Below are positions 1 to 11,509 of a stretch of DNA of 64,000 nucleotides, piece after piece. The stretch is taken from the NCBI GenBank assembly GCA_015065665.1, contig SVPX01000001.1, forward strand, positions 25,612 to 89,611. The letters are read 5' to 3'. Source of the DNA: Oscillospiraceae bacterium (GTDB taxonomy: Bacteria > Bacillota > Clostridia > Oscillospirales > Acutalibacteraceae). Position numbers and translations under genes: made by a program. The notes under the pieces were generated by a model, which was not told where the DNA came from, ran no database searches, and saw nothing but the letters and a program-made list of their open reading frames with translations. The stretch's first letter is position 1, and the number at the start of each line of letters is the position of its first letter.

Positions 1-848
1 ATAATTTCCATAGCGTTACTGCCTGCTGTAAACTTCCAGGGTTTATCGGGCCTTTCTTCGTTTCCTTCTGCTTTTACAGAGGCGAACTTATGAATGATTC
101 CATCAAGGAAATAGCAGTTTTCCGTTACCTGACTGTGGTCTCCGATGCCACCTGCAAGACAAAGCGCAAACTGTCTTGAGTCAATCTCTGCATCAGCATA
201 CAGAGCGTGATAATATGCCTTGTCCTTGGTGGAAAGTCTCTGCCAGTCTAGGAATGCGTGTGTGTTTTCGGGAGAAAGATTATACTCGGCACCGCCGCAA
301 CGGACAACTCCCGAGGCTCTCATAGAAGGCATAAATCTTTTCAGCAGGAAGCTTCGTCTGTTGTGTTTTGCAGGGATAAGTGTATTAAGACTCTCGTCAA
401 TTCCTTCTTCAAGCATAATGTTGATGTACAGATTTTTGTCTTTGCAGAAGTTTACAAACTCGCAACGAATGTATCTTTTAAGTGCTGTATTTGAGAAGTT
501 CATACCCACTCTTGCGTTGTTGAAGGTAACATCGCCGTTTTTGCTGGAAGAGGGCATATCAACCAGTCCGAAAGACATATATTTCTTTAGTGTACGGGCA
601 TCAATTGTGCCTCTTTCGTGGTCTGCAATAACAGCGGTGACTTCGGATGTAAGACCTTTCTGAGTAACAGAAAGATAGATTGAAACCTGCTCATTTGCAA
701 TCAGATAACTGTCTCTTTCATAGAGGGAAAACCTGTTTCTGCACAGGGATTTATCAAAAGTAAAAAGAGGAAGTCTGCTCCAACCGGGATTCTTTGTGTA
801 ACCCTCCTGAGTCAGAACGTCAGATTCAGTTTTAATCTCATTCTGCAC
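1..848 (-). CDS. DUF2804-like protein (3' end beyond window; GTG start)
   Basis: Reverse-strand open frame not in ORF track; GGAG RBS then GTG: VQNEIKTESDVLTQEGYTKNPGWSRLPLF...VRCGGAEYNLSPENTHAFLDWQR...GGIGDHSQVTENCYFLDGIIHK, DUF2804-like pattern. Confidence 0.75.
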   Translation of the reverse strand, partial: MQNEIKTESDVLTQEGYTKNPGWSRLPLFTFDKSLCRNRFSLYERDSYLIANEQVSIYLSVTQKGLTSEVTAVIADHERGTIDARTLKKYMSFGLVDMPSSSKNGDVTFNNARVGMNFSNTALKRYIRCEFVNFCKDKNLYINIMLEEGIDESLNTLIPAKHNRRSFLLKRFMPSMRASGVVRCGGAEYNLSPENTHAFLDWQRLSTKDKAYYHALYADAEIDSRQFALCLAGGIGDHSQVTENCYFLDGIIHKFASVKAEGNEERPDKPWKFTAGSNAMEI

Positions 849-974
849 ATGCCTCACTCCTTACTGTGTCGTTGTTGTTTTACAGGCTATTCTATAAAAA
901 CTTATAATAACCCATTCTTATTCTTAATTATACATTATTTGTCCGTTAATTCAATACTTTTTATGAGGTGTTTT

Positions 975-1349
975 ATGAAAAAATCTATATTTATCCTATT
1001 TACAATTGTTTTGTGTCTTGTGTTTTGTGGTTGCAGACGGGTGATAGAGAACAGTGCTGATGAACTTACAACAAGAAACTGGCACACAGAAACCTTGTCG
1101 GGTATGACAGGTGAGTTGATATTTTCAGGCAATGAAGCAACACTTGTGATTACTTCCTCTGAGGATGAAGTATCCCTGTCGGGTGTGTACAGCATCGATT
1201 CCAAAAACGTTTATATCACCGATGTGAATCTTTCCCATACCTATGTTTTCTCCTATAACGTTTATCATAATCGTGCAGATATTGCATATGGGGGAGATGC
1301 CATTACTTTTTATCCGGAGCTGCCTTCTGTCACCTCTATGACGGAATAA
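975..1349 (+). CDS. small putative lipoprotein
   Basis: MKKSIFILFTIVLCLVFCGC lipobox-like signal; internal ATG chosen over track start. Confidence 0.6.
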   Translation: MKKSIFILFTIVLCLVFCGCRRVIENSADELTTRNWHTETLSGMTGELIFSGNEATLVITSSEDEVSLSGVYSIDSKNVYITDVNLSHTYVFSYNVYHNRADIAYGGDAITFYPELPSVTSMTE

Positions 1350-1532
1350 CACAAAAACCTCATAAACACTGGGTTTCTTTCTGTTTTGCTATCTTAAGAA
1401 TCTTCTGTGATTTACGACTTTTTAATTCCTTAAATCTTTTGCAAAAAACATTGTCAAACTTGCATTTATATGTTATAATGATTCATTAGTAAAAATATAC
1501 TCGGATAGTATGTCAAAAAGGAGGTAAACAGT

Positions 1533-2042
1533 TTGGTAGTTCTTGGAATAGACCCGGGTTATGCCATAGTGGGTTACGGCGTAATTTCATATCAGGGCAG
1601 CAGTTACAGAGCCCTTGGTTGCGGTGCAATAACTACCGATGCTGATACTCCTTTCGCAGACCGACTCAGGATTATTTTTGATAATATGAATGACCTGATT
1701 GAGAAGACAAAACCCGATGCTCTCTCTATCGAGTCCCTGTATTTTCAGAACAACCAGAAAACAGGTATTATGGTTGCAGAGGCAAGGGGAGTAATACTTC
1801 TCTGTGCAAACCTTGCAGGTGTTCCTGTTTATGAGTACACACCTCTGCAGGTTAAAACCGCAGTAACAGGCTATGGCAAAGCTAAGAAGCCTCAGGTTAT
1901 GGAGATGACAAAACGCCTGTTGCATCTTGCAAAGATGCCACGCTATGATGATACCTGCGATGCTCTTGCGGTGGCTATCTGTCATGTTCACGCGGCAGGT
2001 ACAGGTGTCAGACACAGTCTGCGTACACAGGGAATTAAATAA
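1533..2042 (+). CDS. ruvC: crossover junction endodeoxyribonuclease RuvC
   Basis: VVLGIDPGYAIVGYG..., SIESLYFQNNQKTGIMVAEARG; followed by ruvA and ruvB. Confidence 0.96.
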   Translation: MVVLGIDPGYAIVGYGVISYQGSSYRALGCGAITTDADTPFADRLRIIFDNMNDLIEKTKPDALSIESLYFQNNQKTGIMVAEARGVILLCANLAGVPVYEYTPLQVKTAVTGYGKAKKPQVMEMTKRLLHLAKMPRYDDTCDALAVAICHVHAAGTGVRHSLRTQGIK

Positions 2043-2088
2043 TCACACACTTTGATTTTGCAAAGTCTTTTAAACAACGAGGTAGTTT

Positions 2089-2682
2089 ATGATTTATTCT
2101 GTCAGAGGCACATTGATTCATATGGAGCCTGGATTTGCAGTTGTGGATTGTTCAGGAGTGGGTATGAGATGTCAGACCACAATGAACACCCAACGGAATA
2201 TAAAACTTAATTCAGAGGTAACGCTTTACACTCACCTGAATGTCCGCGAGGATGCTATGGAGCTCTTCGGCTTTTACAGTCAGACAGAACTTGCCACATT
2301 CCGCACACTTATCGGTGTTTCAGGAGTTGGCCCCAAGATGGCGCTATCAATCCTCAGCGAACTTTCATCTGAGCAGGTGGCTATGGCAGTTGCTTCCTCT
2401 GATGTAAAGTCTCTCACCAGAGCATCCGGTGTAGGTCCCAAACTTGCACAGAGAATAATTCTTGAACTAAAGGACAAACTCAAAGGGTTTGCCACCTCTG
2501 AGATTTCTGTGGACACAAAGGGTACTGTTATTGCAGATACAGGCAATATCCCCAAGGCTGTTGCGGCACTTGCTGTGCTTGGTTATTCATCAGCAGATGT
2601 AACCCCTGTACTCAGCACCCTTGATCCCACATTGACAGTAGAACAGCTTATTGCTCAGACTTTAAGGAGGATGGGTAGATAA
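2089..2682 (+). CDS. ruvA: Holliday junction branch migration protein RuvA
   Basis: [31 protein letters not shown] HhH motifs; synteny. Confidence 0.96.
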   Translation: MIYSVRGTLIHMEPGFAVVDCSGVGMRCQTTMNTQRNIKLNSEVTLYTHLNVREDAMELFGFYSQTELATFRTLIGVSGVGPKMALSILSELSSEQVAMAVASSDVKSLTRASGVGPKLAQRIILELKDKLKGFATSEISVDTKGTVIADTGNIPKAVAALAVLGYSSADVTPVLSTLDPTLTVEQLIAQTLRRMGR

Positions 2683-2684
2683 TT

Positions 2685-3761
2685 ATGAGTGCAAATGTAT
2701 TTTCAGATGATTTTGATTTTGAAAACAGAATAGTTGACACAGCAGAGATTCCTGCTGATGCCTTTGAGGGAGATAACCCACTAAGACCTAAAACTTTCGA
2801 TGATTACATCGGACAGCAGAAGGTAAAGGAGAATCTCAGAGTTTACATCGAAGCCGCAAAACTGAGAGGGGAGCCTCTTGACCATGTGCTTTTGTATGGC
2901 CCTCCCGGACTTGGTAAGACTACACTCTCAAATATCATTGCCAATGAGTTAGGTGTGAATATCCGCATCACCTCAGGCCCTGCTATTGAGAAGCCTGGTG
3001 ATTTAGCCGCCCTGCTTACAAATCTCAACCCCGGTGATGTGCTTTTTATCGATGAGATTCATCGTATGAGCCGTGCAGTTGAAGAGATACTCTATCCCTC
3101 TATGGAGGACTTTGCCATTGATATCATCACAGGTAAAGGACAGATGGCTGCATCCTATCATCTGCCTCTGCCAAAGTTCACCCTTGTAGGTGCTACCACA
3201 AGAGCAGGTCAGCTTTCAGCACCTCTGCGTGACAGATTCGGTGTAGTTCTTCGACTTGAACTTTACAAGCCCGAGGAACTGGCAGAGATTATTACCCGCT
3301 CCGCAGGAATTCTTGGTATCGGTATCGACAAAGGCGGTGCTATGGAACTTGCCTCACGCTCCCGAGGTACACCACGAATCGCAAACCGACTTTTAAAAAG
3401 AGTCCGCGACTTTGCTCAGGTTATGTCTGACGGAACAATCACCTACGAAATTGCAAAGACCGCCCTTGACAGACTGGAGATTGATTCTCTCGGTCTTGAC
3501 AGCTCCGACAGAAGAATGCTCACCGCAATGATACGCAACTACGGCGGAGGTCCTGTGGGACTTGACACCATAGCCGCCGCAATCGGCGAAGAGGCTGTCA
3601 CCATTGAGGATGTGTACGAGCCTTATCTTATGCAGATTGGTTTTATCAGCCGTACACCCCGAGGCAGATGCGTTACATCTCTTGCCTACGAGCATCTTGG
3701 AATCAGTACAGAGGGAACAAGTTGTGCTACCTGTCAACCCACACTTTTTGACGAAACTTAA
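2685..3761 (+). CDS. ruvB: Holliday junction DNA helicase RuvB
   Basis: [44 protein letters not shown]. Confidence 0.97.
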   Translation: MSANVFSDDFDFENRIVDTAEIPADAFEGDNPLRPKTFDDYIGQQKVKENLRVYIEAAKLRGEPLDHVLLYGPPGLGKTTLSNIIANELGVNIRITSGPAIEKPGDLAALLTNLNPGDVLFIDEIHRMSRAVEEILYPSMEDFAIDIITGKGQMAASYHLPLPKFTLVGATTRAGQLSAPLRDRFGVVLRLELYKPEELAEIITRSAGILGIGIDKGGAMELASRSRGTPRIANRLLKRVRDFAQVMSDGTITYEIAKTALDRLEIDSLGLDSSDRRMLTAMIRNYGGGPVGLDTIAAAIGEEAVTIEDVYEPYLMQIGFISRTPRGRCVTSLAYEHLGISTEGTSCATCQPTLFDET

Positions 3762-3854
3762 GATTTACACACCAGAAAACATAAAAAGTTCCCTTGCTAC
3801 TAAAGGGATTAACCTAAAAAACAACATCAAATTTACATAAATCGGAGGATTATT

Positions 3855-5204
3855 ATGGGAAGATTATTCGGAACAGACGGTGCCAGAGGCATCGCTAATA
3901 CAGAACTTACATGTGAACTTGCAATGAACATCGGCAGAGCTGCTGCTATGGTTCTTACAAGTGATGCTGTTGCGCATCCTACTTTTGTTATCGGCAAGGA
4001 TACAAGACTCTCAGGTGATATGCTTGAGGGCGCACTTATAGCAGGTCTTTGTTCAGTTGGTGCAAATGTTAAGATTCTCGGTGTTGTACCTACTCCTGCA
4101 GTTGCATACCTTGTTTCCAAGTATAAGGCTGATGCAGGTATTATGATTTCTGCATCCCATAACCCCTACGAGTTCAACGGCATTAAACTCTTCAACGATG
4201 AGGGATTCAAACTTCCTGATGAACTGGAAGAGCAGATTGAGTCCATCGTTCTTGATAACACAATTCCTTACAACCTTGTTTCCCGTGATGAACTGGGCAG
4301 AGTTGAGTATGTAACATCTGCTGCTGATGAATACATCGACCACGTTGCAAGTACCGTTGACTATGACCTGAGCGGTATGCGAATTGCACTCGATTGCTCC
4401 AACGGTTCTTCAAGCACAACAGCAAAGAAACTCTTCGAGAAACTTGGTGCAGAGTGCCATATGCTCTTTGACCATCCCGATGGTATCAATATCAACGAGA
4501 ACTGCGGTTCAACCCACACAGATACCCTGATGCGTTTTGTCCGTGACAACAACCTTGATGCAGGTCTTGCTTTTGATGGTGACGCTGACAGATGTCTTGC
4601 TGTTGATGATAAGGGTGAACTTGTAGACGGTGACTTTATCATCGCAATCATTGCCGCTGACTTCAAGAGCCGAGGTATGCTCAAGCGTGATACAGTTGTT
4701 GGTACAGTTATGACAAATATGGGATTCCAGAAATTCTGCGAAATTAACGGTATGAACTTTGTTTCCACAAAGGTTGGCGACAGATATGTTCTTGAGGCTA
4801 TGCGACTTGAGGGCTACAATGTTGGTGGTGAGCAGTCAGGCCACGTTATCTGTCTTGATTATTCCACAACAGGTGACGGTCAGCTTACAGGCGCACAGCT
4901 TTTAAGCCTTATCAACCGCCGTCAGGCTCGTCTTTCTTCCATTGCCACACTTATGGAGCGTTATCCCCAGATTCTCATTAACGTAAAGGTTTCCAATGAG
5001 AACAAGAATAAGTTCTACACAGATAAGGATATCAAGGAAGAAATCAAGAGAGTTGAGGATATCCTTGAGGGCAGAGGCAGAATTCTTGTCCGTCTCTCAG
5101 GCACAGAGCCTATTATCCGAGTTATGCTGGAGGGTGAGGATTACGCAGAAATCTCCCGTCTTGCAAACGAGACAGCAGCAGTTATCAAGGAGAGACTTAC
5201 CTGA
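3855..5204 (+). CDS. glmM: phosphoglucosamine mutase
   Basis: MGRLFGTDGARGIAN, SASHNPYEFNGIK, DGDADR, RLSGTEPIIRVM. Confidence 0.96.
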   Translation: MGRLFGTDGARGIANTELTCELAMNIGRAAAMVLTSDAVAHPTFVIGKDTRLSGDMLEGALIAGLCSVGANVKILGVVPTPAVAYLVSKYKADAGIMISASHNPYEFNGIKLFNDEGFKLPDELEEQIESIVLDNTIPYNLVSRDELGRVEYVTSAADEYIDHVASTVDYDLSGMRIALDCSNGSSSTTAKKLFEKLGAECHMLFDHPDGININENCGSTHTDTLMRFVRDNNLDAGLAFDGDADRCLAVDDKGELVDGDFIIAIIAADFKSRGMLKRDTVVGTVMTNMGFQKFCEINGMNFVSTKVGDRYVLEAMRLEGYNVGGEQSGHVICLDYSTTGDGQLTGAQLLSLINRRQARLSSIATLMERYPQILINVKVSNENKNKFYTDKDIKEEIKRVEDILEGRGRILVRLSGTEPIIRVMLEGEDYAEISRLANETAAVIKERLT

Positions 5205-6070
5205 TGAGAGTTGCAGACAGATTCAAAGACTACGAACTTCTTGATACATCAGGGGGAGAGCGACTTGAACGATGGGGAGATATAATCCTCATCAGACCGG
5301 ACCCTCAGATTATCTGGAATACAGAGAAAAAAGACAAGCGTTGGTTTAACGCCCACGCAAGATATATCCGCTCACAAAAAGGCGGCGGTAACTGGGAGGT
5401 ATACAAGAATCTCCCCGACAGATGGAATATCAAATACGATAACCTTTCTTTCAATGTGCGTACAATGGGTTTCAAACACACGGGTATCTTCCCTGAGCAG
5501 GCTGTTAACTGGGATTTTGCCACAGATATTATCCGCAAGTCAGACAGAGAACTGAGTGTGATAAACCTTTTCGGATACACAGGTTGTGCAACTCTGGCTT
5601 GTCTGGAGGCAGGTGCAAGGGTATGCCACGTTGACGCGTCAAAGGGAATGGTTCAGTGGGCAAGAGATAATGCAACTGAAAGCGGACTTTCCGATAAGCC
5701 TGTCCGCTGGCTTGTGGATGATTGCATCAAGTTTGTAAAAAGAGAACTCAGACGCGGCAATAAGTATGACGGCATTATCATGGACCCTCCTTCTTATGGC
5801 AGAGGCCCCGGCGGTGAGGTCTGGAAACTTGAGGAAGAGATTTATTCTTTCATAGAATTAAGCGCTCAGCTTCTCTCTGACGATGCAAAGTTCTTTATCC
5901 TCAATTCTTACACAGCAGGACTTTCACCCTCTGTAATGCACTATATCCTCTCAAGTGTTATTGTCCCCCGTATGGGTGGCAGGGTTACCTGTGATGAGAT
6001 TGGTCTTCCTGTTTCATCTTCAGGGCTTGTGCTTCCCTGTGGAAGTACAGCAATATGGCAGAAAGATTAA
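5204..6070 (+). CDS. class I SAM-dependent rRNA methyltransferase-like protein
   Basis: NLFGYTGCATLACLEAGARVCHVDASKGMVQWARDNA, MDPPSYGRG motifs. Confidence 0.85.
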   Translation: MRVADRFKDYELLDTSGGERLERWGDIILIRPDPQIIWNTEKKDKRWFNAHARYIRSQKGGGNWEVYKNLPDRWNIKYDNLSFNVRTMGFKHTGIFPEQAVNWDFATDIIRKSDRELSVINLFGYTGCATLACLEAGARVCHVDASKGMVQWARDNATESGLSDKPVRWLVDDCIKFVKRELRRGNKYDGIIMDPPSYGRGPGGEVWKLEEEIYSFIELSAQLLSDDAKFFILNSYTAGLSPSVMHYILSSVIVPRMGGRVTCDEIGLPVSSSGLVLPCGSTAIWQKD

Positions 6071-6153
6071 GATTTCTGCGTAGTCGGTATTTACAGCCGA
6101 CAGAATAATTTGGATTTATGTATATGAAATAGATAAATTACAGGAGCGTTCAA

Positions 6154-7002
6154 ATGAATTTTATAGAAGCAGAACACCTGTCGTTTTATTACGAGCAGGA
6201 GGATGAACAACAGAATACTCAGAAACTGGTCCTCCGTGATGTTTCCTTGTCTGTAAAGAAGGGAGAGTTTCTTGCGGTAATCGGCCATAACGGTTCAGGC
6301 AAGTCCACTCTCTCCAAGCATATGAATGCTATTCTGCTTCCCACAGGGGGTAGAATGTATGTGGATGGTATCGATACCTCTGACGAGGAAAGAATATATG
6401 AAGTCAGACGCAAAGTAGGTCTTGTACTTCAGAATCCCGACAATCAGCTTGTTGCAAGTATTGTTGAGGAGGATGTGGCTTTCGGTCCCGAGAATCTGGG
6501 TGTAGAGCCTGAGGAAATCCGCCGCCGCGTGGACAAGTCTTTGAAGGCTGTGGATATGTACGAGTACAGACTCCACGCACCTCACAAACTTTCAGGCGGA
6601 CAGAAGCAGAGAATTGCAATTGCAGGTATCCTTGCTATGGAGCCTGATTGCATCGTTCTTGACGAGCCTACCGCTATGCTTGACCCTAAGGGCAGGGAAG
6701 AGGTTATCTCGGCTGTAACAAAACTCAACAAGGAGCAGGGAATTACTGTTGTTATTATTACCCATAATATGGAAGAAACAGTAAACTGCGACAGAGTTGT
6801 TGTTATGGATAAGGGTAAAATCCTCACCCAGGGTACCCCAAGAGAAGTTTTCTCTCAGGTACAGCTTATCAGAAGCCATCAGCTTGATGTGCCTCAGGCT
6901 ACAGAACTTTGTTCAATGCTTGTTTCTGTGGGACTTTCACTTGTGCAGTTACCTCTTGATACTCAGGAGTGTATTGATGCTCTTTCGGAGGTGCTGTTAT
7001 GA
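6154..7002 (+). CDS. ecfA1: energy-coupling factor transporter ATPase
   Basis: Walker [27 protein letters not shown]; adjacent second ATPase and EcfT. Confidence 0.93.
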   Translation: MNFIEAEHLSFYYEQEDEQQNTQKLVLRDVSLSVKKGEFLAVIGHNGSGKSTLSKHMNAILLPTGGRMYVDGIDTSDEERIYEVRRKVGLVLQNPDNQLVASIVEEDVAFGPENLGVEPEEIRRRVDKSLKAVDMYEYRLHAPHKLSGGQKQRIAIAGILAMEPDCIVLDEPTAMLDPKGREEVISAVTKLNKEQGITVVIITHNMEETVNCDRVVVMDKGKILTQGTPREVFSQVQLIRSHQLDVPQATELCSMLVSVGLSLVQLPLDTQECIDALSEVLL

Positions 7003-7868
7003 GTAAACCTATCCTTAGAACAGAAGATTTATGCCTTGTTTACGGCAAGGGTACTCCCTTTGAAAAACAGGCTGTTAAAAATGTAAATATAGAGATTAAC
7101 CGTGGCGAAGTTATCGGTGTTATTGGTCACACAGGTTCAGGTAAGTCCACATTGATGCAGATGCTCAACGGTCTTATCAAACCCACATCAGGTAAGGTTT
7201 ACCTTGATGGCACAGATATCCACGCAGATAAAAAGAAACTCAGAGATGTCCGTTTCCGCGTAGGACTTGTTTTTCAGTATCCGGAGAATCAGCTATTTGA
7301 AGAAACTGTCAGACAGGACATTGCATTCGGTCCCCGCAATATGGGACTTCCCGATGAGTCAATTCAGAAGAGAGTTATGAGAGCGGCAGCTTTCTCAGGT
7401 CTTAAGGAAGAACTCCTTGACCGTTCTCCCTTTGATCTTTCCGGCGGTGAGAAGCGTCGTGCAGCCATTGCAGGTGTTATTGCAATGGATCCCGAAATTC
7501 TCATTCTGGACGAGCCTACTGCAGGTCTTGACCCTATGGGCAGAGATGTGCTGCTCTCTCAGATTGAGGCATACCACAAAAGCCGTAACAATACAGTACT
7601 TCTTGTATCCCACAGTATGGAGGATATAGCAGGTATTGCAGACAAAGTCCTTGTTATGAATCACGGCGTGTGTGAGATGTTTGATACAACCCGCAATGTT
7701 TTCTCCCGTTCAGAGGAACTTGAGACAATGGGACTGCGTGTTCCTCAGATTACCAAGATTACAACTGAACTCCGCAAGAAGGGTGTTCCTCTCTCTGAGG
7801 GTATACTTACAGTTGAGGATGCCTTCAAAGAGATTTCTGCTATCCTTAAGAAAGGGGGCAGAATTTAA
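6999..7868 (+). CDS. ecfA2: energy-coupling factor transporter ATPase
   Basis: [26 protein letters not shown]. Confidence 0.93.
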   Translation: MSKPILRTEDLCLVYGKGTPFEKQAVKNVNIEINRGEVIGVIGHTGSGKSTLMQMLNGLIKPTSGKVYLDGTDIHADKKKLRDVRFRVGLVFQYPENQLFEETVRQDIAFGPRNMGLPDESIQKRVMRAAAFSGLKEELLDRSPFDLSGGEKRRAAIAGVIAMDPEILILDEPTAGLDPMGRDVLLSQIEAYHKSRNNTVLLVSHSMEDIAGIADKVLVMNHGVCEMFDTTRNVFSRSEELETMGLRVPQITKITTELRKKGVPLSEGILTVEDAFKEISAILKKGGRI

Positions 7869-8665
7869 TGCGTGATATAACACTCGGTCAGTATTATCCT
7901 TCAAACGGAATACTCCACCGACTTGACCCCAGAATAAAGGTGCTTCTCCTTATAGGTGTAATTGTTCTTATATTCTGCACCTTCAACTTTTTTGCACTTG
8001 GCGTTGCAGCACTTTTGGTTGCAACATCAGTTATACTCAGCAAGGTTCCTATAAAACTCTACCTTAAGAGTATGAAAGCCATTATCATTGTTATCCTGAT
8101 AACATCCCTTCTCAACCTGTTTTATGGCACGGGAGAACCTCTGTGGAGTTTCTGGATATTCAAGATAACAAAAGACGGCATAGAGAATTCAATCTATGTT
8201 ACCGTCCGTATTATTTCTCTTGTAATGGTCAGCTCATCCCTGACTTTTACAACTTCTCCTACAGACCTGACAGATGCTCTTGAGAGACTTATGAAGCCTC
8301 TCAGCTTCTTTAAAGTCAAAACTCACGAGATTGCAATGATGATGACTATTGCTCTGCGTTTTGTTCCTACTCTTCTGGAAGAAACAGACAAGATTATGTC
8401 TGCTCAGAAGGCAAGGGGTGCTGATATGGAGAGCGGTAATCTTATTAAACGTATCAAAGCTCTCATCCCCATTCTGATACCCCTGTTTGTTTCTGCATTC
8501 CGCAGAGCATACGAACTTGCAATGGCTATGGAGTGCCGTTGTTATCAGGGCGGAGAGGGCAGAACAAGAATGAAGCAGCTGCACCTGAGTGCAAGAGATT
8601 TTGTTGCTCTGTTTGTATTTGTGGTAGCAGTAGCAGGAGTGGTACTATGCAACATCTTCCTGTAA
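7868..8665 (+). CDS. ecfT: energy-coupling factor transporter transmembrane protein EcfT
   Basis: Multi-TM; AQKARGAD and ARG-type coupling motifs; operon context. Confidence 0.92.
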   Translation: MRDITLGQYYPSNGILHRLDPRIKVLLLIGVIVLIFCTFNFFALGVAALLVATSVILSKVPIKLYLKSMKAIIIVILITSLLNLFYGTGEPLWSFWIFKITKDGIENSIYVTVRIISLVMVSSSLTFTTSPTDLTDALERLMKPLSFFKVKTHEIAMMMTIALRFVPTLLEETDKIMSAQKARGADMESGNLIKRIKALIPILIPLFVSAFRRAYELAMAMECRCYQGGEGRTRMKQLHLSARDFVALFVFVVAVAGVVLCNIFL

Positions 8666-9432
8666 TTCCCGATATAGCCCAGAGTGAACGGAACCTGCTT
8701 TTTACTTTAAAGTTTGACGGCAGTGTGTTTCACGGATGGCAGATTCAGAATAATGCGCTTACTGTACAGCAGGTGTTTCAGGAGGCTGTAGCAAAGATTA
8801 TCGGCAAATGCCCCGATATCAAAGGTTGCAGCCGTACAGACTCGGGCGTCCATGCTAATATGTTCTGCATCAGTATGCGAGTGCATCATCCTATACCCTG
8901 TGAGCGTTTTCGCTCGGCGGTGAATGCACATCTGCCTGAGGAGGTTGTGGTGACAAATGTTATTGAAGTACCCCTTGATTTCCACGCTAGATACAGCGCT
9001 CTGGGTAAAAGATATATCTACAAAGTCCACAACTCTCAGGTGAGAGATCCCTTTTTAAGGGGCAGAGTCCTCCATTATCGCAGGCCTATTAATGCGGAAC
9101 TTCTCAATGAAGCCTCAAAGGCTTTTATGGGTGCTCACGATTTCACATCTTTCTGCACTCTCGATAAGCGTGAGGTAGGGGATTTTGTCCGCAATGTTAC
9201 TGATTTCTCTGTATGGAGAGAGGGAGATATGGTTTACTTCTCAGTCAGTGCTGACGGATTTCTTTACAATATGGTGCGTATTATGGTGGGTACCCTTCTT
9301 TATATCAACGAGGGCGGTACAACTGCAGATGCAATACCACATATTATTGAGGCGAAGAATCGCTCTCAGGCCGGACCTACAGCACCTGCCTGCGGACTTT
9401 ATCTTGACGAGGTTTTCTACGACCTGTCTTAA
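8647..9432 (+). CDS. truA: tRNA pseudouridine(38-40) synthase TruA
   Basis: LKFDGSVFHGWQIQNNALTVQ, GCSRTDSGVHA; internal ATG at 8647 preferred over 8533. Confidence 0.94.
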   Translation: MQHLPVIPDIAQSERNLLFTLKFDGSVFHGWQIQNNALTVQQVFQEAVAKIIGKCPDIKGCSRTDSGVHANMFCISMRVHHPIPCERFRSAVNAHLPEEVVVTNVIEVPLDFHARYSALGKRYIYKVHNSQVRDPFLRGRVLHYRRPINAELLNEASKAFMGAHDFTSFCTLDKREVGDFVRNVTDFSVWREGDMVYFSVSADGFLYNMVRIMVGTLLYINEGGTTADAIPHIIEAKNRSQAGPTAPACGLYLDEVFYDLS

Positions 9433-9511
9433 AAAAGTTTTTAAGTATTTACAATTTATCCATACATTTTCTTTCAGATAATGTATTATTGTAGAAAGGG
9501 GGATTGTCCTT

Positions 9512-10741
9512 ATGGGTTTGTTCAGAAAAAAGCCTAATCACTATGCCAAGAAGAGAAAAGACGACCGCAAGGTAATGAGTTACGAAGATTTACCTTTGGA
9601 AGAATATGAAAAACAGAACGACTCAGGCATAAAACTTGATAAGAAGAAAATTTTTATTGCTGTTCTTATTCTTTTAGTTTTAGTTTTGTGCGTTGTAGTT
9701 TATTTTACCCGTGGCTCTATATCTTCTTGTGTCAGCAATATTGGTAAGGACGATAGTTTTACAACTCTTTTGTCAGGCTCAAAAGCAGATGCAGGGAATT
9801 TCCGAAACTTCTCTCAGGGTATAGCATACACTTCCGATACAGGCTTTATCTGCCTTGACAGTAATGGGCAGGAAGTTTTCTCTGCTCAGCACGGATTTGC
9901 AAGACCTGTTATGAAGACTACTGATGATATTGCTCTTGTATATGACCTGGGTTCAACAGGTTTTATGATTGCAAATGATGAGGAAGTCATACATACTTCT
10001 GATGGGGAATATAATATATATCTTGCAGATATAGCATCAAACGGCAGTTACGCCTTTGTTACTGATGAAAACGGATATAACTCCCGTTTTGCAGTTTATA
10101 CTGATGACCATAAAATCCGCTATTCATATTCATTCACAGAGTGCTATATTACCTCAATGGCTCTGAATTCTGATGCAACAGGCGCGGTTATTTGCGGTAT
10201 CTCTGCAGATAATGGCAGCAGTTTGAGTATAATATATGTTGTGGACTTCTCAGAGGAAAAACCTGTTGCGAAACATACAATAGAGGGAGAGACAATCTTT
10301 GATTGTAATTATCTCAGCCGTCACAGCGTGTGCGCCATAGGCACAGATGCTTCCTATGTTATTAATGGTAGCAAGTTTTCAGGTATGAACAAGATTTCAT
10401 ATAGCCAGATGACACTTACAGCATACGATATCAATACTGATGTGGGTGTGGTTGCACTTTCTCTGTCCCGTAGCGGTGACGGCAGAAATTGTAGTGTGGA
10501 GTATGTAAACGCATCAGGCAAAATTGAAAAGACCGTTGAAACCGACAAGGCGGTTATGTCTGTCAGCACATATAAGGACAGACTTGCTGTGTGTGACGGA
10601 CAGGGAGTTTATCTTTACCGTAATAACGGAGAATTTATCTCAGGTCAGAGTGTAAACTCCGATTGTAAGCAGATTCGCCTTGCATCAACAAACTATGTGT
10701 ATGTATTAGGACTTTCCCATATAAACGGAATGTCTTTCTGA
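9512..10741 (+). CDS. DUF5711-like membrane-anchored protein
   Basis: Single N-terminal TM and beta-propeller-like body; next to cvpA-like gene. Confidence 0.65.
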   Translation: MGLFRKKPNHYAKKRKDDRKVMSYEDLPLEEYEKQNDSGIKLDKKKIFIAVLILLVLVLCVVVYFTRGSISSCVSNIGKDDSFTTLLSGSKADAGNFRNFSQGIAYTSDTGFICLDSNGQEVFSAQHGFARPVMKTTDDIALVYDLGSTGFMIANDEEVIHTSDGEYNIYLADIASNGSYAFVTDENGYNSRFAVYTDDHKIRYSYSFTECYITSMALNSDATGAVICGISADNGSSLSIIYVVDFSEEKPVAKHTIEGETIFDCNYLSRHSVCAIGTDASYVINGSKFSGMNKISYSQMTLTAYDINTDVGVVALSLSRSGDGRNCSVEYVNASGKIEKTVETDKAVMSVSTYKDRLAVCDGQGVYLYRNNGEFISGQSVNSDCKQIRLASTNYVYVLGLSHINGMSF

Positions 10742-10753
10742 TTTGGAGGCTAT

Positions 10754-11491
10754 ATGATTTACGATATAGTTATATTGATTATCCTTCTTGTATTTCTGAT
10801 TATCGGTTTGAGCAAGGGTGCAGCAAAAACTCTGCTTTCTCTTATGGCGGTAGTACTTGCAGGTGTAGTCAGTATCTTAATGGCAAAATTTCTTTCTCAG
10901 TTTATCTTTGATGCTTTTATCCGCGCTTCTCTTGAGAGCAAGATATCAGATGTGCTTACAAATTCCCCAATGGGTTCTGTAGCGCAGACAACAGCAGATG
11001 TTTTGTCAGTAATTCCCTCTTTCATTGTGTCTGTAATGGCTTTCTTCGGTGTATCACAGACATCGTTCGAGTCTTATTGCTCAGATACAATTGCTGAAAA
11101 AGGAAATCTTGCTGCAGAGTCTATCACTGAAGCAATTATGCCCACAATCACAGGGCTTATCGGCATTGTACTTTGCGTTATACTTTTTGTGCTTCTCTGT
11201 TTCCTGCTCAAGAAAATAGCAAAGGTTATCTCAAAGATTTTCCGTTTGCCATTAATCCGCGTGGTGGATTCAATCCTTGGTGGTGTTCTTGGCCTTGCAG
11301 AGGGTTTTGTGGTTGTTACACTTTTGGTGGTACTCTGGAATCTTTTGATTCCTCTTTTTCCTGCAGACTGGACTTTTGTCAGTCAGGAGTACATAGATAC
11401 CTCCCATCTCTTCGGATTTATAAGTAATGGTGGTATCGTAGATTTAGTTCGTAATTTTACATATTCTACAGATAAGATTATTAATTTGTAA
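10754..11491 (+). CDS. CvpA family protein
   Basis: YDIVILIILLVFLIIGLSKGAAKTLLSL multi-TM start. Confidence 0.8.
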   Translation: MIYDIVILIILLVFLIIGLSKGAAKTLLSLMAVVLAGVVSILMAKFLSQFIFDAFIRASLESKISDVLTNSPMGSVAQTTADVLSVIPSFIVSVMAFFGVSQTSFESYCSDTIAEKGNLAAESITEAIMPTITGLIGIVLCVILFVLLCFLLKKIAKVISKIFRLPLIRVVDSILGGVLGLAEGFVVVTLLVVLWNLLIPLFPADWTFVSQEYIDTSHLFGFISNGGIVDLVRNFTYSTDKIINL

Positions 11492-11509
11492 GGTATAGGA
11501 GTCTTTTTA

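Noticed and set aside
220-663. 147-aa plus-strand ORF
   Set aside because: Antisense to a continuous DUF2804-like frame on the minus strand.
6154-8665. Novel transporter cluster
   Set aside because: Standard ECF A1-A2-T module next to truA as in many Firmicutes.
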